Origin: Shewanella woodyi ATCC 51908
GTDB taxonomy: Bacteria; Pseudomonadota; Gammaproteobacteria; Enterobacterales; Shewanellaceae
Assembly (NCBI RefSeq): GCF_000019525.1
Contig: NC_010506.1
Span: 1,922,001-1,986,000, forward strand
Direction: 5' to 3'
DNA length: 64,000 nucleotides
The notes under the pieces are model-generated. The model had not been told where the DNA came from and did not search any database. It saw only the letters and a program-made list of their open reading frames with translations. Positions 1-9,234 of the stretch are shown here, piece after piece. The position numbers and the translations under genes are program-made. Each line of letters begins with the position of its first letter. The first letter of the stretch is position 1.

Positions 1-72
1 GAAGAGAGTATCAGTTTAGCTGATTATGCTAATGGGCGCGTTGCCAGATTTAGCTTGCCTTTTGCCGAATAA
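1..72 (+). CDS. rodZ: RodZ, C-terminal end (partial)
   Basis: An open frame enters from the left edge and ends at TAA 70-72, leaving 23 residues that finish in SLPFAE. The identification as the cytoskeletal protein RodZ rests on position: rodZ (yfgA) normally sits directly upstream of ispG in gammaproteobacteria, and the fragment resembles the end of its periplasmic beta domain. Too little is visible for a domain-based call. Confidence 0.55.
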   Translation, partial: EESISLADYANGRVARFSLPFAE

Positions 73-93
73 GACTCCAAGCCTGAATCAAGA

Positions 94-122
94 TATAATG
101 ATGCTGTGTTAACACAGCATCA
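94..122 (+). promoter_or_regulatory. Perfect palindrome with an overlapping -10-like box upstream of ispG
   Basis: Ten-base arms TGATGCTGTG and CACAGCATCA flank a TTAA centre at 99-122, giving a 24-bp perfect palindrome. A TATAAT hexamer (94-99) abuts its left edge. No T-run follows, so it is not a normal terminator. It could be an operator or a hairpin at the 5' end of an ispG transcript. Confidence 0.5.
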
Positions 123-151
123 GCAAGTAACAGACATATAGAGTAAACAAG

Positions 152-1267
152 ATGTACAACGAAAACCCGATTAAAAGACGTGCTTCAACCCGTATCTATG
201 TAGGTGACGTTCCTATTGGTGATGGTGCACCAATTGCAGTCCAATCGATGACCAACACCTTAACGACTGATGTTGATGCCACTGTTGCTCAAATTCGTGC
301 ATTGGAAAACGTAGGTGCGGATATTGTACGTGTCTCTGTGCCGACTATGGATGCCGCTGAAGCGTTTAAACTGATTAAGCAGCAGACCAATATTCCTCTG
401 ATCGCCGATATTCATTTCGATTACCGTATTGCACTTAAAGTGGCTGAATATGGCGTAGACTGCCTGCGAATTAACCCAGGTAACATTGGCAATGAGTCTC
501 GCATTAAAAGTGTGGTTGAGTGTGCCCGTGATAAGAATATCCCTATTCGAATAGGTATTAACGGTGGCTCTTTAGAAAAAGATCTGATGGACAAGTACAA
601 AGAGCCTACGCCAGAGGCGCTGCTTGAATCTGCGATGCGTCATGTGGATATCCTAGATAGACTCAATTTTGATCAGTTTAAAGTGAGCGTTAAAGCATCT
701 GATGTATTCCTTGCCGTTGAAGCGTATCGTTTGCTAGCAAAACAGATAGTGCAGCCACTTCATTTAGGCATAACCGAAGCAGGTGGTTTACGTTCAGGCT
801 CTGTTAAATCTTCCGTAGGACTTGGGATGCTGCTGGCCGAAGGCATTGGTGATACCTTGCGTATTTCATTGGCCGCAGACCCAGTTGAAGAGATTAAAGT
901 GGGCTTTGATATTCTTAAATCGCTGCGGATCCGTTCTCGCGGGATTAACTTTATCGCCTGTCCATCGTGTTCTCGCCAAGAGTTTGATGTTATCAATACG
1001 GTTAATGAGCTTGAGCGCCGTCTCGAAGATGTGATCACACCTATGGATGTCTCTATCATCGGTTGCGTCGTTAATGGCCCTGGTGAAGCCTTGGTTTCAG
1101 ATATTGGCTTGACTGGAGGCAATCGTAAGAGCGGTTACTTTGATGATGGCGTTAGACAAAAAGAGCGTTTCGATAACGATAATATCGTCGATTCTCTTGA
1201 AGCTAAAATAAGGGCGAAAGCCTCAATCATCAATGGACGTATTCCGGTACAAGATCTAAATAAGTAA
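152..1267 (+). CDS. ispG: 4-hydroxy-3-methylbut-2-en-1-yl diphosphate synthase (flavodoxin)
   Basis: IspG (GcpE) catalyses the penultimate step of the MEP isoprenoid pathway, converting cyclic MEcPP to HMBPP with a [4Fe-4S] cluster and flavodoxin as electron donor; it is cytosolic. The 371-residue length is typical. An N-terminal TIM-barrel region is followed by the cluster ligands: C270 and C273 in [11 protein letters not shown] and C305 in [10 protein letters not shown], with the conserved Glu in NGPGEA. The gene lies between rodZ and hisS, its usual place, and has its own terminator, so hisS is probably transcribed separately. Confidence 0.97.
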   Translation: MYNENPIKRRASTRIYVGDVPIGDGAPIAVQSMTNTLTTDVDATVAQIRALENVGADIVRVSVPTMDAAEAFKLIKQQTNIPLIADIHFDYRIALKVAEYGVDCLRINPGNIGNESRIKSVVECARDKNIPIRIGINGGSLEKDLMDKYKEPTPEALLESAMRHVDILDRLNFDQFKVSVKASDVFLAVEAYRLLAKQIVQPLHLGITEAGGLRSGSVKSSVGLGMLLAEGIGDTLRISLAADPVEEIKVGFDILKSLRIRSRGINFIACPSCSRQEFDVINTVNELERRLEDVITPMDVSIIGCVVNGPGEALVSDIGLTGGNRKSGYFDDGVRQKERFDNDNIVDSLEAKIRAKASIINGRIPVQDLNK

Positions 1268-1284
1268 GTAACGAGTTATTCACT

Positions 1285-1312
1285 AACGCTGAGCTCTGTC
1301 TCGGCGTTTTTT
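1285..1312 (+). terminator. Rho-independent terminator after ispG
   Basis: Stem AACGCTGAG (1285-1293) pairs with CTCGGCGTT (1300-1308), with one G.T pair, and runs directly into a T-tract. It lies 18 bases after the ispG stop codon. Confidence 0.8.
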
Positions 1313-1323
1313 GTGAGTTAATC

Positions 1324-1387
1324 ACAGCCTGTTTAGCTATCCTACTCGCGCTCGATAAAGAGCGCCTTGAGGTCGCTTAGGTATAGA
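1324..1387 (+). repeat. Truncated right end of the 267-bp MITE
   Basis: About 60 bp resemble the right end of the MITE at 22892-23158. Both contain TTCAGCTATCCTAC or its variant TTTAGCTATCCTAC, then a GAGC-rich stretch, then CTTGAGG, GCTT and GGTATAG in the same order and spacing. The left three quarters of the element are missing. It is an old, diverged remnant in the ispG-hisS gap. Confidence 0.65.
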
Positions 1388-1395
1388 GATATACT
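1367..1395 (+). promoter_or_regulatory. Candidate hisS promoter using MITE-derived sequence
   Basis: TTGAGG (1367-1372) and TATACT (1390-1395) are separated by 17 bases. The -35 hexamer and most of the spacer lie in the MITE remnant; the -10 lies just outside it. The predicted start would be near 1402, about 40 bases before the hisS GTG. Confidence 0.5.
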
Positions 1396-1441
1396 GCACC
1401 GCGCTGTTAAATTTAAAAGTTAAATCGGACGAGTCTATACC

Positions 1442-2716
1442 GTGGCAAAACAGATCCAAGCAATTCGCGGAATGAATGATATTCTGCCTACCCAAAGTCC
1501 TCTATGGCAAAAACTAGAAACTGTATTAAGAGAGACTGTTGCCGCCTACGGTTACAGCGAGATCCGTACGCCTATCGTTGAGAGTACCGACCTTTTTAAA
1601 CGCTCAATCGGTGAAGTCACTGATATCGTAGAAAAAGAGATGTACACCTTTGATGACCGTAACGGTGACAGCTTAACACTTCGCCCAGAGGGAACAGCGT
1701 CAACGGTACGTGCCGGCAATGAGCATGGTTTGCTCTATAACCAAGAGCAACGTCTTTGGTATATGGGCCCTATGTTTAGACACGAGCGCCCACAGAAAGG
1801 TCGCTACCGTCAATTTAATCAGTTTGGTGTTGAAGTTTATGGCATCGGCACTGCCGACGTCGACGCCGAAGTCCTGATGCTTTCTGCCCGTTTATGGGAA
1901 AAGCTTGGCATTAAAGAGCATGTCACACTTGAGTTGAACACCTTAGGTGACCCAGCTGAGCGTGCCACATACCGCAGCGCCCTTATCGAGTTCTTAGAGC
2001 AGTTTAAAGAGCAACTTGATGAAGAGAGCCAACGTCGCATGTACACCAACCCACTGCGTGTTTTAGACACCAAGAACCCTGAAGTTCAGGCGTTATTGGT
2101 CGATGCACCTGAGTTGATGGACTTCCTCGGTGAAGAGTCACGAGCACATTTTTCACATTTATGTGAACTCTTAGACGCTGTTGGTATCCAATACGTCATC
2201 AACCCTCGCTTAGTGCGTGGTTTAGATTACTATAATCGTACTGTTTTTGAGTGGGTTACCTCTAGTTTAGGTTCACAAGGAACCGTACTTGCAGGTGGAC
2301 GCTATGATGGATTAGTTGAGCAACTCGGTGGTAAAGATACACCTGCTGTTGGTTTTGCTATGGGATTAGAGCGTATCGTTTTACTGCTTGAAACATTAGA
2401 GTTAACCAGTGATATCCCTTCAACTGTCGATGTTTATGTGACTGCGATGGGCGATACAAGTAAGATTGAAGCGATAAAAATTGCTCAAACCTTAAGAAGT
2501 GAGTTGCCTAACCTTAGGGTTATGAGTCATTGTGGCGGCGGTAACTTCAAGAAACAGATGAAGCGCGCGGATAAAAGTGGTGCCCAGATCGCACTGGTTA
2601 TAGGTGAAGATGAACTTGCCAATAACCAAGTTGCAGTCAAGTATCTCCGCGAGAAAAAAGAACAAGAATTAGTTGCACGTGATGGATTAGCAACTTATAT
2701 CGCCAAGCAGATTTAA
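1442..2716 (+). CDS. hisS: Histidine--tRNA ligase
   Basis: HisRS is a cytosolic class II aminoacyl-tRNA synthetase that attaches histidine to tRNA-His. At 424 residues it equals the E. coli length. Visible motifs are class II motif 2 ([19 protein letters not shown]), the HisA signature [13 protein letters not shown], motif 3 GFAMGLERI, and a C-terminal anticodon-binding domain from about residue 330. Translation starts at GTG 1442, giving the standard N-terminus [16 protein letters not shown]. yfgM begins 12 bases after the stop, so hisS, yfgM and bamB probably form one transcript ending at the terminator near 4600. Confidence 0.97.
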   Translation: MAKQIQAIRGMNDILPTQSPLWQKLETVLRETVAAYGYSEIRTPIVESTDLFKRSIGEVTDIVEKEMYTFDDRNGDSLTLRPEGTASTVRAGNEHGLLYNQEQRLWYMGPMFRHERPQKGRYRQFNQFGVEVYGIGTADVDAEVLMLSARLWEKLGIKEHVTLELNTLGDPAERATYRSALIEFLEQFKEQLDEESQRRMYTNPLRVLDTKNPEVQALLVDAPELMDFLGEESRAHFSHLCELLDAVGIQYVINPRLVRGLDYYNRTVFEWVTSSLGSQGTVLAGGRYDGLVEQLGGKDTPAVGFAMGLERIVLLLETLELTSDIPSTVDVYVTAMGDTSKIEAIKIAQTLRSELPNLRVMSHCGGGNFKKQMKRADKSGAQIALVIGEDELANNQVAVKYLREKKEQELVARDGLATYIAKQI

Positions 2717-2728
2717 GAGGAAGATTGC

Positions 2729-3349
2729 GTGGAAATTTATAGCACAGAAGAACAACAAGTAGATGCTATCAAACAGTTCTGGAAAGATTATGGAACTTCG
2801 ATTGTCGTTGGTGCAGTAGTCGGTTTAGGCGGCCTTTTTGGTTGGAACTACTACTCAGAACATAAGATCACTCAGGCTGAATCAGCTTCAGAAGCTTTTC
2901 AAGCTATGAGCGCTCCAGCTTTAGATGAAGCGGGCATGTTAGCTGCTGCAGAGACTTTTGCTAAAGAGCACAGCCAAAAAGGTTACCAGTCTCTGTTATC
3001 GCTTATTGTTGCTAAAGCGGCAGTTGAATCAGGTGATTTAGAAAAAGCCGAAACTACACTGAAAAGTGTGATTGCGTCGGCTGCGGATACTAGCTTAGTG
3101 ATGGTTGCCACTATCCGTTTGGCTCGTGTTCAAGCTGAGCAAGGCCAGATTGCCACTGCAATTACCACGTTAGAGCAAGTATCAGATCCTGCATTTACAG
3201 CACAAAGAGATGAGCTTAAAGGCGACTTCCTAGTGCGCAAAGGCGATGCTGAGCAAGCGAAAGCTGCGTATCAAGCTGCCGTGGATAACGGTGGAGCAAC
3301 GGCTAGTCCTGCGCTACAAATGAAGCTAGATAATTTGAACAAGGCATAA
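2729..3349 (+). CDS. yfgM: YfgM family membrane-anchored TPR protein
   Basis: This 206-residue ancillary SecYEG/PpiD translocon protein is tethered by one N-terminal membrane helix (about residues 23-42, GTSIVVGAVVGLGGLFGWNY) with a periplasmic tetratricopeptide-like domain. In E. coli YfgM helps hand over secreted proteins to chaperones. The start is GTG 2729, preceded by AGAGGAAG. It sits between hisS and bamB as in most gammaproteobacteria, 10 bases from bamB. The C-terminal half shows paired alpha-helical repeats (SLLVAKAAVESGDLEKAETTLK type). Confidence 0.9.
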   Translation: MEIYSTEEQQVDAIKQFWKDYGTSIVVGAVVGLGGLFGWNYYSEHKITQAESASEAFQAMSAPALDEAGMLAAAETFAKEHSQKGYQSLLSLIVAKAAVESGDLEKAETTLKSVIASAADTSLVMVATIRLARVQAEQGQIATAITTLEQVSDPAFTAQRDELKGDFLVRKGDAEQAKAAYQAAVDNGGATASPALQMKLDNLNKA

Positions 3350-3359
3350 GGAAGCTGCC

Positions 3360-4547
3360 ATGAAGTCTTGGTGCAAAACATTGCTCGCATGTGGATTGAG
3401 CTTAGGTCTGTTATCAGCCTGTTCATCCAGTGACGTAGAAGAGGAGCCGGTGAGCCCTTTGCCTGAAATCGAGGCAAGTGTCTTTCCAACAGTAAGCTGG
3501 AGTGCTTCGGTTGGTAATGGTGTGGGACCTTATTACTCCCGCCTACGCCCAGCTGCACGATATGACAAACTGTATGTTGCCGATCGTTACGGTCAGGTGG
3601 TTGCATTTGATGAAGCCACTGGTGAAAGAGCGTGGGAGAGAGACTTCAGCTCAGCTTTTAAAGATAATATCTTAGCCAAAAATAAAGGGGCTAAACTTGC
3701 AGCTGGCGTTACCGCTGCTCGCGACAAGGTCTTTATCGGTGGCGAAAGTGGTCTACTTGGTGCACTCGATGCTGAAACCGGTGAAACCGAATGGTCGGTT
3801 GTTACTGGTGGTGAGCTATTATCTGCGCCAACTGTTGCCGAAGATATTGTTGTGGTCAATACCAGTGCTGGAACGCTCGAGGCATACAGCGTTGAAGATG
3901 GTGAGCAGCAGTGGATCTATGAGTCAAAGCTGCCAACATTAACCTTACGCGGTACAGGTTCTGCAAACTATGAAGCGGGTGGTTTCTTTGTGGGAACTGC
4001 CGATGGTAAAATAGCCGTTGTGATTAAGAACAATGGTCAGGCTGCATGGGAGCAAGCGATTTATACGCCAAAAGGCGGTAATGAGTTTACCCGTATGGCC
4101 GATGTCGATATGATGCCGCTCATTATTGGTGAAAACCTATACGCAGTGAGTTTTAACGGTAATCTCGTATCGATGGAGCTAAGATCTGGTCGTGTTGTCT
4201 GGACCCGTAAATATTCAAGTTTCCATGAGTTAGCCGATTCGGGTGTTAACCTGTTTTTGGTTGACGATCATAGTCGCATCTACGCAGTAGATAGACGTAA
4301 TGGTCTGGAGAACTGGAGCAATACTGAGCTGGCAAATCGTGACTTAACGTCTGCAGCCGTGTTCAAAGACTACATCGTAGTGGGTGATTTTGAAGGGTAC
4401 CTTCACTTTATCGACAAGAGTAATGGTAATATTGTTGGCCGTGTAGAGGTCGACAGTTCAGGCTTATTTAGCCAACCTCTGGTTGTAGGTGATAACATAT
4501 ACGTTCAAACACGAAATGGTAAAGTTGCTAGAATAACGCTCCCATAA
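3360..4547 (+). CDS. bamB: Outer membrane protein assembly factor BamB
   Basis: BamB is a lipoprotein subunit of the BAM complex that inserts beta-barrel proteins into the outer membrane. The 395 residues open with a lipoprotein signal (lipobox LSAC, lipid-modified C21) and continue as an eight-bladed PQQ-like beta-propeller, seen as repeated blades such as VAFDEATGERAWERD, LGALDAETGETEWSV and EAYSVEDGEQQWIYE. It is the last gene of the probable hisS-yfgM-bamB transcript and is followed by a strong terminator; der comes next with its own leader. Confidence 0.95.
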   Translation: MKSWCKTLLACGLSLGLLSACSSSDVEEEPVSPLPEIEASVFPTVSWSASVGNGVGPYYSRLRPAARYDKLYVADRYGQVVAFDEATGERAWERDFSSAFKDNILAKNKGAKLAAGVTAARDKVFIGGESGLLGALDAETGETEWSVVTGGELLSAPTVAEDIVVVNTSAGTLEAYSVEDGEQQWIYESKLPTLTLRGTGSANYEAGGFFVGTADGKIAVVIKNNGQAAWEQAIYTPKGGNEFTRMADVDMMPLIIGENLYAVSFNGNLVSMELRSGRVVWTRKYSSFHELADSGVNLFLVDDHSRIYAVDRRNGLENWSNTELANRDLTSAAVFKDYIVVGDFEGYLHFIDKSNGNIVGRVEVDSSGLFSQPLVVGDNIYVQTRNGKVARITLP

Positions 4548-4568
4548 ATTATTGTTTAAACGATAATA

Positions 4569-4600
4569 AGCCCCTGGAAGCGTGTTCCGGGGGCTTTTTG
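4569..4600 (+). terminator. Rho-independent terminator after bamB
   Basis: Stem AGCCCCTGGAA (4569-4579) pairs with TTCCGGGGGCT (4585-4595) around a 5-base loop and is followed by TTTTTG. It lies 21 bases after the bamB stop codon. Confidence 0.9.
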
Positions 4601-4664
4601 TTTACTGAACTTAAGTTTTTTCGTTTTTTATATTTTAAAAGAATTTGTAGATAGAGGCATAAAA

Positions 4665-6131
4665 ATGATTCCAGTAGTGGCCCTTGTTGGTCGTCCCAAT
4701 GTCGGAAAGTCGACCCTGTTTAACCGCCTTACGCGAACGCGTGACGCTTTGGTGGCCGACTATCCTGGGCTGACTCGGGATCGTAAATATGGTCGTGCTC
4801 ACTTATCAGGCTATGAGTTCATTGTTGTTGATACTGGCGGTATTGATGGCACTGAAGAGGGGATTGAAACCCACATGGCTGAGCAGTCTATGGCTGCGAT
4901 TGAAGAAGCAGATGTGGTGCTATTTTTAACAGATGCAAGAGCTGGCTTAACCGCTGCTGATCAAGCTATCTCTGAGCACCTAAGACGCCGTGAAAAAACC
5001 ACCTTTGTTGTAGCAAACAAGGTTGATGGTATCGATGCTGATTCTGCCTGTGCCGAGTTTTGGGCATTAGGTCTGGGTGAAGTTTATCAGATGGCTGCTG
5101 CACAGGGCCGTGGTGTGACTAACATGATTGAATATGCCTTAGCACCTTACGCTGAAGCTCTGGGTCTGAACCGTGACGGTGATGATGAAGAGGAGAAAGA
5201 GGAGCGTGAGTACACCGAAGAGGAAGCGGAAGCTGAGCAGACTCGCCTTCAGGATTTGCCGATTAAACTTGCCGTTATTGGTAAGCCAAACGTAGGTAAG
5301 TCGACGTTAACTAACCGTATCTTAGGTGAAGAGCGTGTGGTGGTTTATGATGCGCCGGGTACAACCCGCGACAGTATCTATATCCCGATGGAGCGAGATG
5401 GCCGTGAATACGTGCTTATCGACACCGCTGGTGTGCGTCGTCGTAGTAAAGTTAATGAAACCGTTGAGAAGTTCTCAGTGATTAAGACACTGAAAGCGGT
5501 TGAAGATTGTAACGTCGTGTTATTGATCGTCGATGCTCGTGAAGGTATCGCCGAGCAAGATCTTGGTCTTTTAGGCTTTGCGCTTAATGCGGGACGTGCA
5601 CTTGTGATCGCTGTTAACAAGTGGGATGGCATCGATCAGGATATTAAAGACAGAGTAAAGAGCGAGCTTGACCGTCGTCTTGGCTTTATCGATTTTGCTC
5701 GTATTCACTTTATCTCAGCACTCCACGGTACTGGTGTTGGACATCTTTTTGAGTCGGTACAGGAAGCTTATGAGAGTGCTACCCGTCGTGTGAGCACTTC
5801 GATGTTGACTCGTATTATGCAGATGGCTCAGGACGATCATCAGCCACCTATGGTCAATGGTCGCCGTGTTAAGCTTAAATATGCTCACGCCGGTGGATAT
5901 AACCCGCCTATCGTGGTTGTTCACGGTAACCAAGTTAAGAAGTTACCTGATTCATACAAGCGCTTTATGATGAACTACTACCGTCGTTCATTGAAAGTGA
6001 TGGGAACTCCGATCCAGGTTCGTTTCCAAGATGGCGACAACCCATTTGAAGGGATGAACACCAAGAAGCTAACTGTGAGCCAAGAGCGTCGCCGTAAGCG
6101 TATGATGACTCATATCAAAGACAAAAAGTAG
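4665..6131 (+). CDS. der: Ribosome biogenesis GTPase Der
   Basis: Der (EngA) is a double-GTPase needed for 50S ribosomal subunit maturation. The 488 residues contain two G domains: P-loop 1 GRPNVGKS (residues 9-16) with DTGG and NKVD, and P-loop 2 GKPNVGKS (about 206-213) with DTAG and NKWD. A C-terminal KH-like domain follows. The linker between the GTPases is very acidic ([20 protein letters not shown]), a usual feature of gammaproteobacterial Der. The tail is basic (QERRRKRMM). A convergent terminator follows. Confidence 0.97.
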   Translation: MIPVVALVGRPNVGKSTLFNRLTRTRDALVADYPGLTRDRKYGRAHLSGYEFIVVDTGGIDGTEEGIETHMAEQSMAAIEEADVVLFLTDARAGLTAADQAISEHLRRREKTTFVVANKVDGIDADSACAEFWALGLGEVYQMAAAQGRGVTNMIEYALAPYAEALGLNRDGDDEEEKEEREYTEEEAEAEQTRLQDLPIKLAVIGKPNVGKSTLTNRILGEERVVVYDAPGTTRDSIYIPMERDGREYVLIDTAGVRRRSKVNETVEKFSVIKTLKAVEDCNVVLLIVDAREGIAEQDLGLLGFALNAGRALVIAVNKWDGIDQDIKDRVKSELDRRLGFIDFARIHFISALHGTGVGHLFESVQEAYESATRRVSTSMLTRIMQMAQDDHQPPMVNGRRVKLKYAHAGGYNPPIVVVHGNQVKKLPDSYKRFMMNYYRRSLKVMGTPIQVRFQDGDNPFEGMNTKKLTVSQERRRKRMMTHIKDKK

Positions 6132-6154
6132 AGTTTACTGTTCGTCTTAAGAGT

Positions 6155-6185
6155 AAAAAGGCCAGCTAATTAGCTGGCCTTTTTA
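6155..6185. terminator. Bidirectional terminator between der and the methyltransferase
   Basis: AAAAAGGCCAGCTAA and TTAGCTGGCCTTTTT form a nearly perfect A-stem-T hairpin. It can serve der on the plus strand and the convergent methyltransferase gene on the minus strand. Confidence 0.9.
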
Positions 6186-6206
6186 TTGGTATATTTTTAT
6201 AAATTG

Positions 6207-6974
6207 TTATCGTTTTACGCAGACAAATATGGCGTTGCCAGAAGTTGGCTGCAGTGGAGTTATCTTGTCGTAGTCATGCTCAAAGATATGCACCTCAAAA
6301 TGAGGTAATAGTAGCTGCTCGAGTTCATCAAAGCTCACGGCAACCATAGGGTGTTCATCTTGCCAGACTTGACTCTCTTGCTCGTTACTTTTCTCGATAC
6401 TGAGCTTAAGTGATTGGCGTTCACCAGCGCCACTGTAATTCCAGCCCGAGCTGAAGGTAAACTGACTGTCGTTAAACTCAGTGCTGTGTCTGACAAAGGC
6501 GCGGTTATCTATCTTGGTTTTCTCCACCGCATTAAAGCAAAATATCCCCCCCTCGCTGAGCGCGTTATAGACGCTAGAGAGACACTGCTTGAGTTTACAG
6601 ATCCCATCGTTGTAATGGATAGAGTAGAGAAAGCAGGTGATTAGATCGACCGGATTATTCACCCTAAAGCTGCACATATCCTGCAGAGTAAACTCGGCCT
6701 CTGGGCAGCGAACTTGTGCCAAGTCGAGCATAGGTTGATTGATATCTAAACCGCAGCTTTGGAAGCCATAGTCGATAAAGTGACGAATATGGGGGCCTGT
6801 GCCACATGCAAGATCCAGGTGAGTACTAGCGCCATTGCCAAACAGTCTATTGAGCCTACGAATATGGTCACTCTGGGCCTTGTAATCGATATCAGCACAC
6901 ATGAGATCATAATAGCCCGATAGATCTGTATATAACGCAGTTGAAGGTGCAGTGACGTGAAGAGCGAGTGACAA
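6207..6974 (-). CDS. Class I SAM-dependent methyltransferase
   Basis: This 255-residue protein has a seven-beta-strand methyltransferase fold. Motif I is HLDLACGTGPHIRHF (about residues 57-71), the SAM ribose-binding acidic residue lies in GLDIN, and the adenine region is DMCSF. No signal peptide is seen, so it is probably cytosolic. The substrate cannot be read from the sequence; the layout resembles small-molecule methyltransferases (Methyltransf_11/25 type). It is a single-gene unit convergent with der, at the start of the variable region between der and xseA. Confidence 0.8.
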   Translation of the reverse strand: MSLALHVTAPSTALYTDLSGYYDLMCADIDYKAQSDHIRRLNRLFGNGASTHLDLACGTGPHIRHFIDYGFQSCGLDINQPMLDLAQVRCPEAEFTLQDMCSFRVNNPVDLITCFLYSIHYNDGICKLKQCLSSVYNALSEGGIFCFNAVEKTKIDNRAFVRHSTEFNDSQFTFSSGWNYSGAGERQSLKLSIEKSNEQESQVWQDEHPMVAVSFDELEQLLLPHFEVHIFEHDYDKITPLQPTSGNAIFVCVKR

Positions 6975-7242
6975 GGTTTGTTACCAAGAAAATTTAGGGT
7001 GGCGAATACTAAATGAATAACCTTAAATAGCGAAGAGAATAGGTGCCTACTCAGAGGATGATTTTATTAAAATTGTGAAGTAATAGCGCTTTTTGAGCTT
7101 TGAACCTTAGGAGGCTCATTTAGTGTTTGTTAGTCTGCTGAGGACAGCTTGTGGGGTAACACTAACCAGTGTAATCATCTATGCACTTGCTTTTGTGTGA
7201 AATTTTAAGCTACTTTGTGTATGTTTTTTATGAGGGATTTAT

Positions 7243-8010
7243 ATGGAATTAAGACTAATCAATACAAGTAGCCAGAGTTTCTTGTGTGATAGATATGAGG
7301 TCGTAGGCTGTGAGAGTTTTACACAATTAAGTGATGGGATAAAAGAGCTAGAGCAACAAGATGTAGGTCATAATTTCTTAGTGACATTGGACGATCTTGG
7401 GCAAGCTTGCTATACCTCAATGCACACGAAACTACGTCATGATTTGGATAGCATTGATGGAATAGAATTAGAGGGGCTTCCTCCGCAGTGCTTTGAAGAC
7501 AATGGTGAACATAAGGGATATTTGAGTTGTAAAGAGGAGTTCTATATTCGTAGAAGAAATATAGAGCTAAAATTGCCAAGTGTCACTTTTGAAGATGTGT
7601 GCGATAAAAGTATTGGCTTGTATTGTGATGACGAAGGTGACTTTAAGGAGGTCAACACAGATCCCTCCTCACTTCTAGATCGTGAGCTATATATTCTAAA
7701 AGTTCCCGTTGAACATAGCTATGAAACCATATACGCCTTTCCCAATGGGTATTTTGATGACGATCTTAGCCCTTTTGAAAACATTGTATTTGCCCGTACT
7801 TTATATGAGAAGTTTGGTTATAAGTTAATTGGTTTGGGGGCTTCATATTTAGCTTTTCGCAAAAGCAGGGCCTTGAGTGAGGAGCAAATTCAGGAATTGA
7901 TAGACTTACTGGATGCGGTTTATAGGGAAGAGTTTGACTCTGAACTCCGAGGATTATGCACTGGGTTTATTAGCAATAATGATCATCTTATATTGAGCTA
8001 TACAGAGTAA
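7243..8010 (+). CDS. Hypothetical protein, acidic, 255 residues
   Basis: I do not recognise this protein. It is soluble and strongly acidic, with no signal peptide or membrane helix. It contains several Cys (CEDNGEHKGYLSC, VCDKSIGLYC) that are not arranged as an obvious metal site. The C-terminal half contains YETIYAFPNGYFDDDLSPFEN and a predicted helix LSEEQIQELIDLLDAVYREEF. GAGGG lies 9 bases before the ATG. Codon use is AT-richer than the core genes, consistent with accessory DNA. The next gene starts 53 bases downstream and may be co-transcribed. Confidence 0.75.
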   Translation: MELRLINTSSQSFLCDRYEVVGCESFTQLSDGIKELEQQDVGHNFLVTLDDLGQACYTSMHTKLRHDLDSIDGIELEGLPPQCFEDNGEHKGYLSCKEEFYIRRRNIELKLPSVTFEDVCDKSIGLYCDDEGDFKEVNTDPSSLLDRELYILKVPVEHSYETIYAFPNGYFDDDLSPFENIVFARTLYEKFGYKLIGLGASYLAFRKSRALSEEQIQELIDLLDAVYREEFDSELRGLCTGFISNNDHLILSYTE

Positions 8011-8063
8011 ATTTTGTGACGACACCTCATGATGTGGTCTTATTTATGCCATTAGGGGGAAAT

Positions 8064-8459
8064 ATGTTAAAGCAAGTTGGAGAAACGCAGATCCAAGTGA
8101 AGCACAGAGCAAGCTGTCATTGTGGCGCTGTTGAGCTGGAACTATCACTACCTCAAGGCATAGTGAACCCTAGGCGTTGTGATTGCTCCATTTGCCGTAG
8201 AAAAGGCGCCATTGTCGGCTCTGTTAATCTTGATGATATCCGTATCGTGAAAGGCGAGGAGTTTCTTAAGTTGTACCAATTCAATACTGGGACTGCAAAA
8301 CATTATTTTTGCTCAAATTGCGGGATCTATACTCATCACCAGCGCCGCTCTAATCCGCAGGAATATGGCTTTAATATAGGTTGTTTAGAAGGTGTAAATC
8401 CTTTTGACTTAGGTGCTGTCGTCACCAATGACGGGGTTAATCATCCAGCAGACAGCTAG
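8064..8459 (+). CDS. GFA/CENP-V family zinc-binding protein
   Basis: A 131-residue protein of the family named after glutathione-dependent formaldehyde-activating enzyme; most members have no proven activity. Zinc ligands are visible as CHCGAVELEL, CDCSICRRKGA and YFCSNCGIYTHH, the usual CxC, CxxC and CxxC set. I start at ATG 8064 because AGGGGG (8053-8058) precedes it at good spacing. A GTG at 8016 would add 16 unlikely residues. It may be co-transcribed with the hypothetical gene upstream. The biological substrate is unknown. Confidence 0.85.
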   Translation: MLKQVGETQIQVKHRASCHCGAVELELSLPQGIVNPRRCDCSICRRKGAIVGSVNLDDIRIVKGEEFLKLYQFNTGTAKHYFCSNCGIYTHHQRRSNPQEYGFNIGCLEGVNPFDLGAVVTNDGVNHPADS

Positions 8460-9234
8460 AGTCTTGCAACTGATTTTTGCCCTAAAGTTAGCTAGCCTTC
8501 GAATGAAGGCTGAATACATTTCTTCCTGTTAACTTTTGGCTGAATTGGTCTCGGGATCCAGTTTGTTGGGCTTCTAATGATGGAAGTTGCATTTATATAT
8601 TTAGTTTCTGGCTAGTTTGATATTTGGTGTTGTGTTCGAAGGTAGTACCTTCATGGTTGTCTATCGCCTCCAGCGGGGGAGTGTGCAGCTACTTCAGTGA
8701 CACGACACGAGTATATCCCTATAGTCTCGGCCGTGACGTCCATGTCACGGACGGTCACTGCCGCATCTACACCTGTTTATTTGTCTCTTCGATTTAGCTG
8801 TATTAGGTAAGGCTTTGTAAATCATTTTTGTCCCTTTGTGTGTTATTCGCAGCAATTTGTACTATGTAGCACTGTTCTCTTTGCAATACTTTTCTCATCG
8901 GTCGGAAAGGTATGGGTTACATTTAGCAAAACCTCTAAGTTCATCAGTGTTTGCACTTATGTACAGTAGTATCGGTTTTGTGCGGTAAATCTCTAAATTT
9001 TGCGCAATCAGTTCACGGTTTGTTATTGAGTGGGAATAGAAATAGATGTAAATTCAAGTAACTAAAAACGCGCTTGCTCGGTTTGCAGGAGATACGAGGC
9101 AAACAAAGTGTGCATTCTCGTTTTTCCAGAAGGTGTGTTTAGACTAGTCGTTGTAAATGATTATAAGTCAGACGATTAAGCACATACACTTTTACTGGTC
9201 TAACTTGATAAACGCGCAAGGCGTGTATACAAAT
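8460..9234. other. 775-bp gene-free stretch
   Basis: I see no credible gene here. It holds copy 1 of the GGA-hairpin repeat (8656-8796), a short word ATCGGTCGGAAAG (8897-8909) that recurs upstream of cydA, and from about 9070 a segment with small inverted words (GTTTGC and GCAAAC near 9080-9103; AACGCGC repeated near 9067 and 9211). The last part leads into the first cassette core site at 9235 and could hold a degenerate recombination site. Confidence 0.5.
8656..8796 (-). repeat. GGA-hairpin intergenic repeat, copy 1
   Basis: The reverse complement aligns along about 140 bp with 57054-57198 and along about 75 bp with 15017-15092. Shared landmarks are TCGAAGAGAC, GGTGTAGATGCGGC, GTGACC, a hairpin, TATAGGG, CGTGTCAC and GAAGTAGCT. 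The hairpin here is CCGTGAC paired with GTCACGG (8731-8750), with a loop containing TGGA on the minus strand. Confidence 0.7.

Noticed and set aside
8460..9234. An attI site or integron integrase gene next to the first cassette
   Set aside because: No integrase-like ORF exists on either strand between 6 and 16 kb, and no attI could be recognised by eye.
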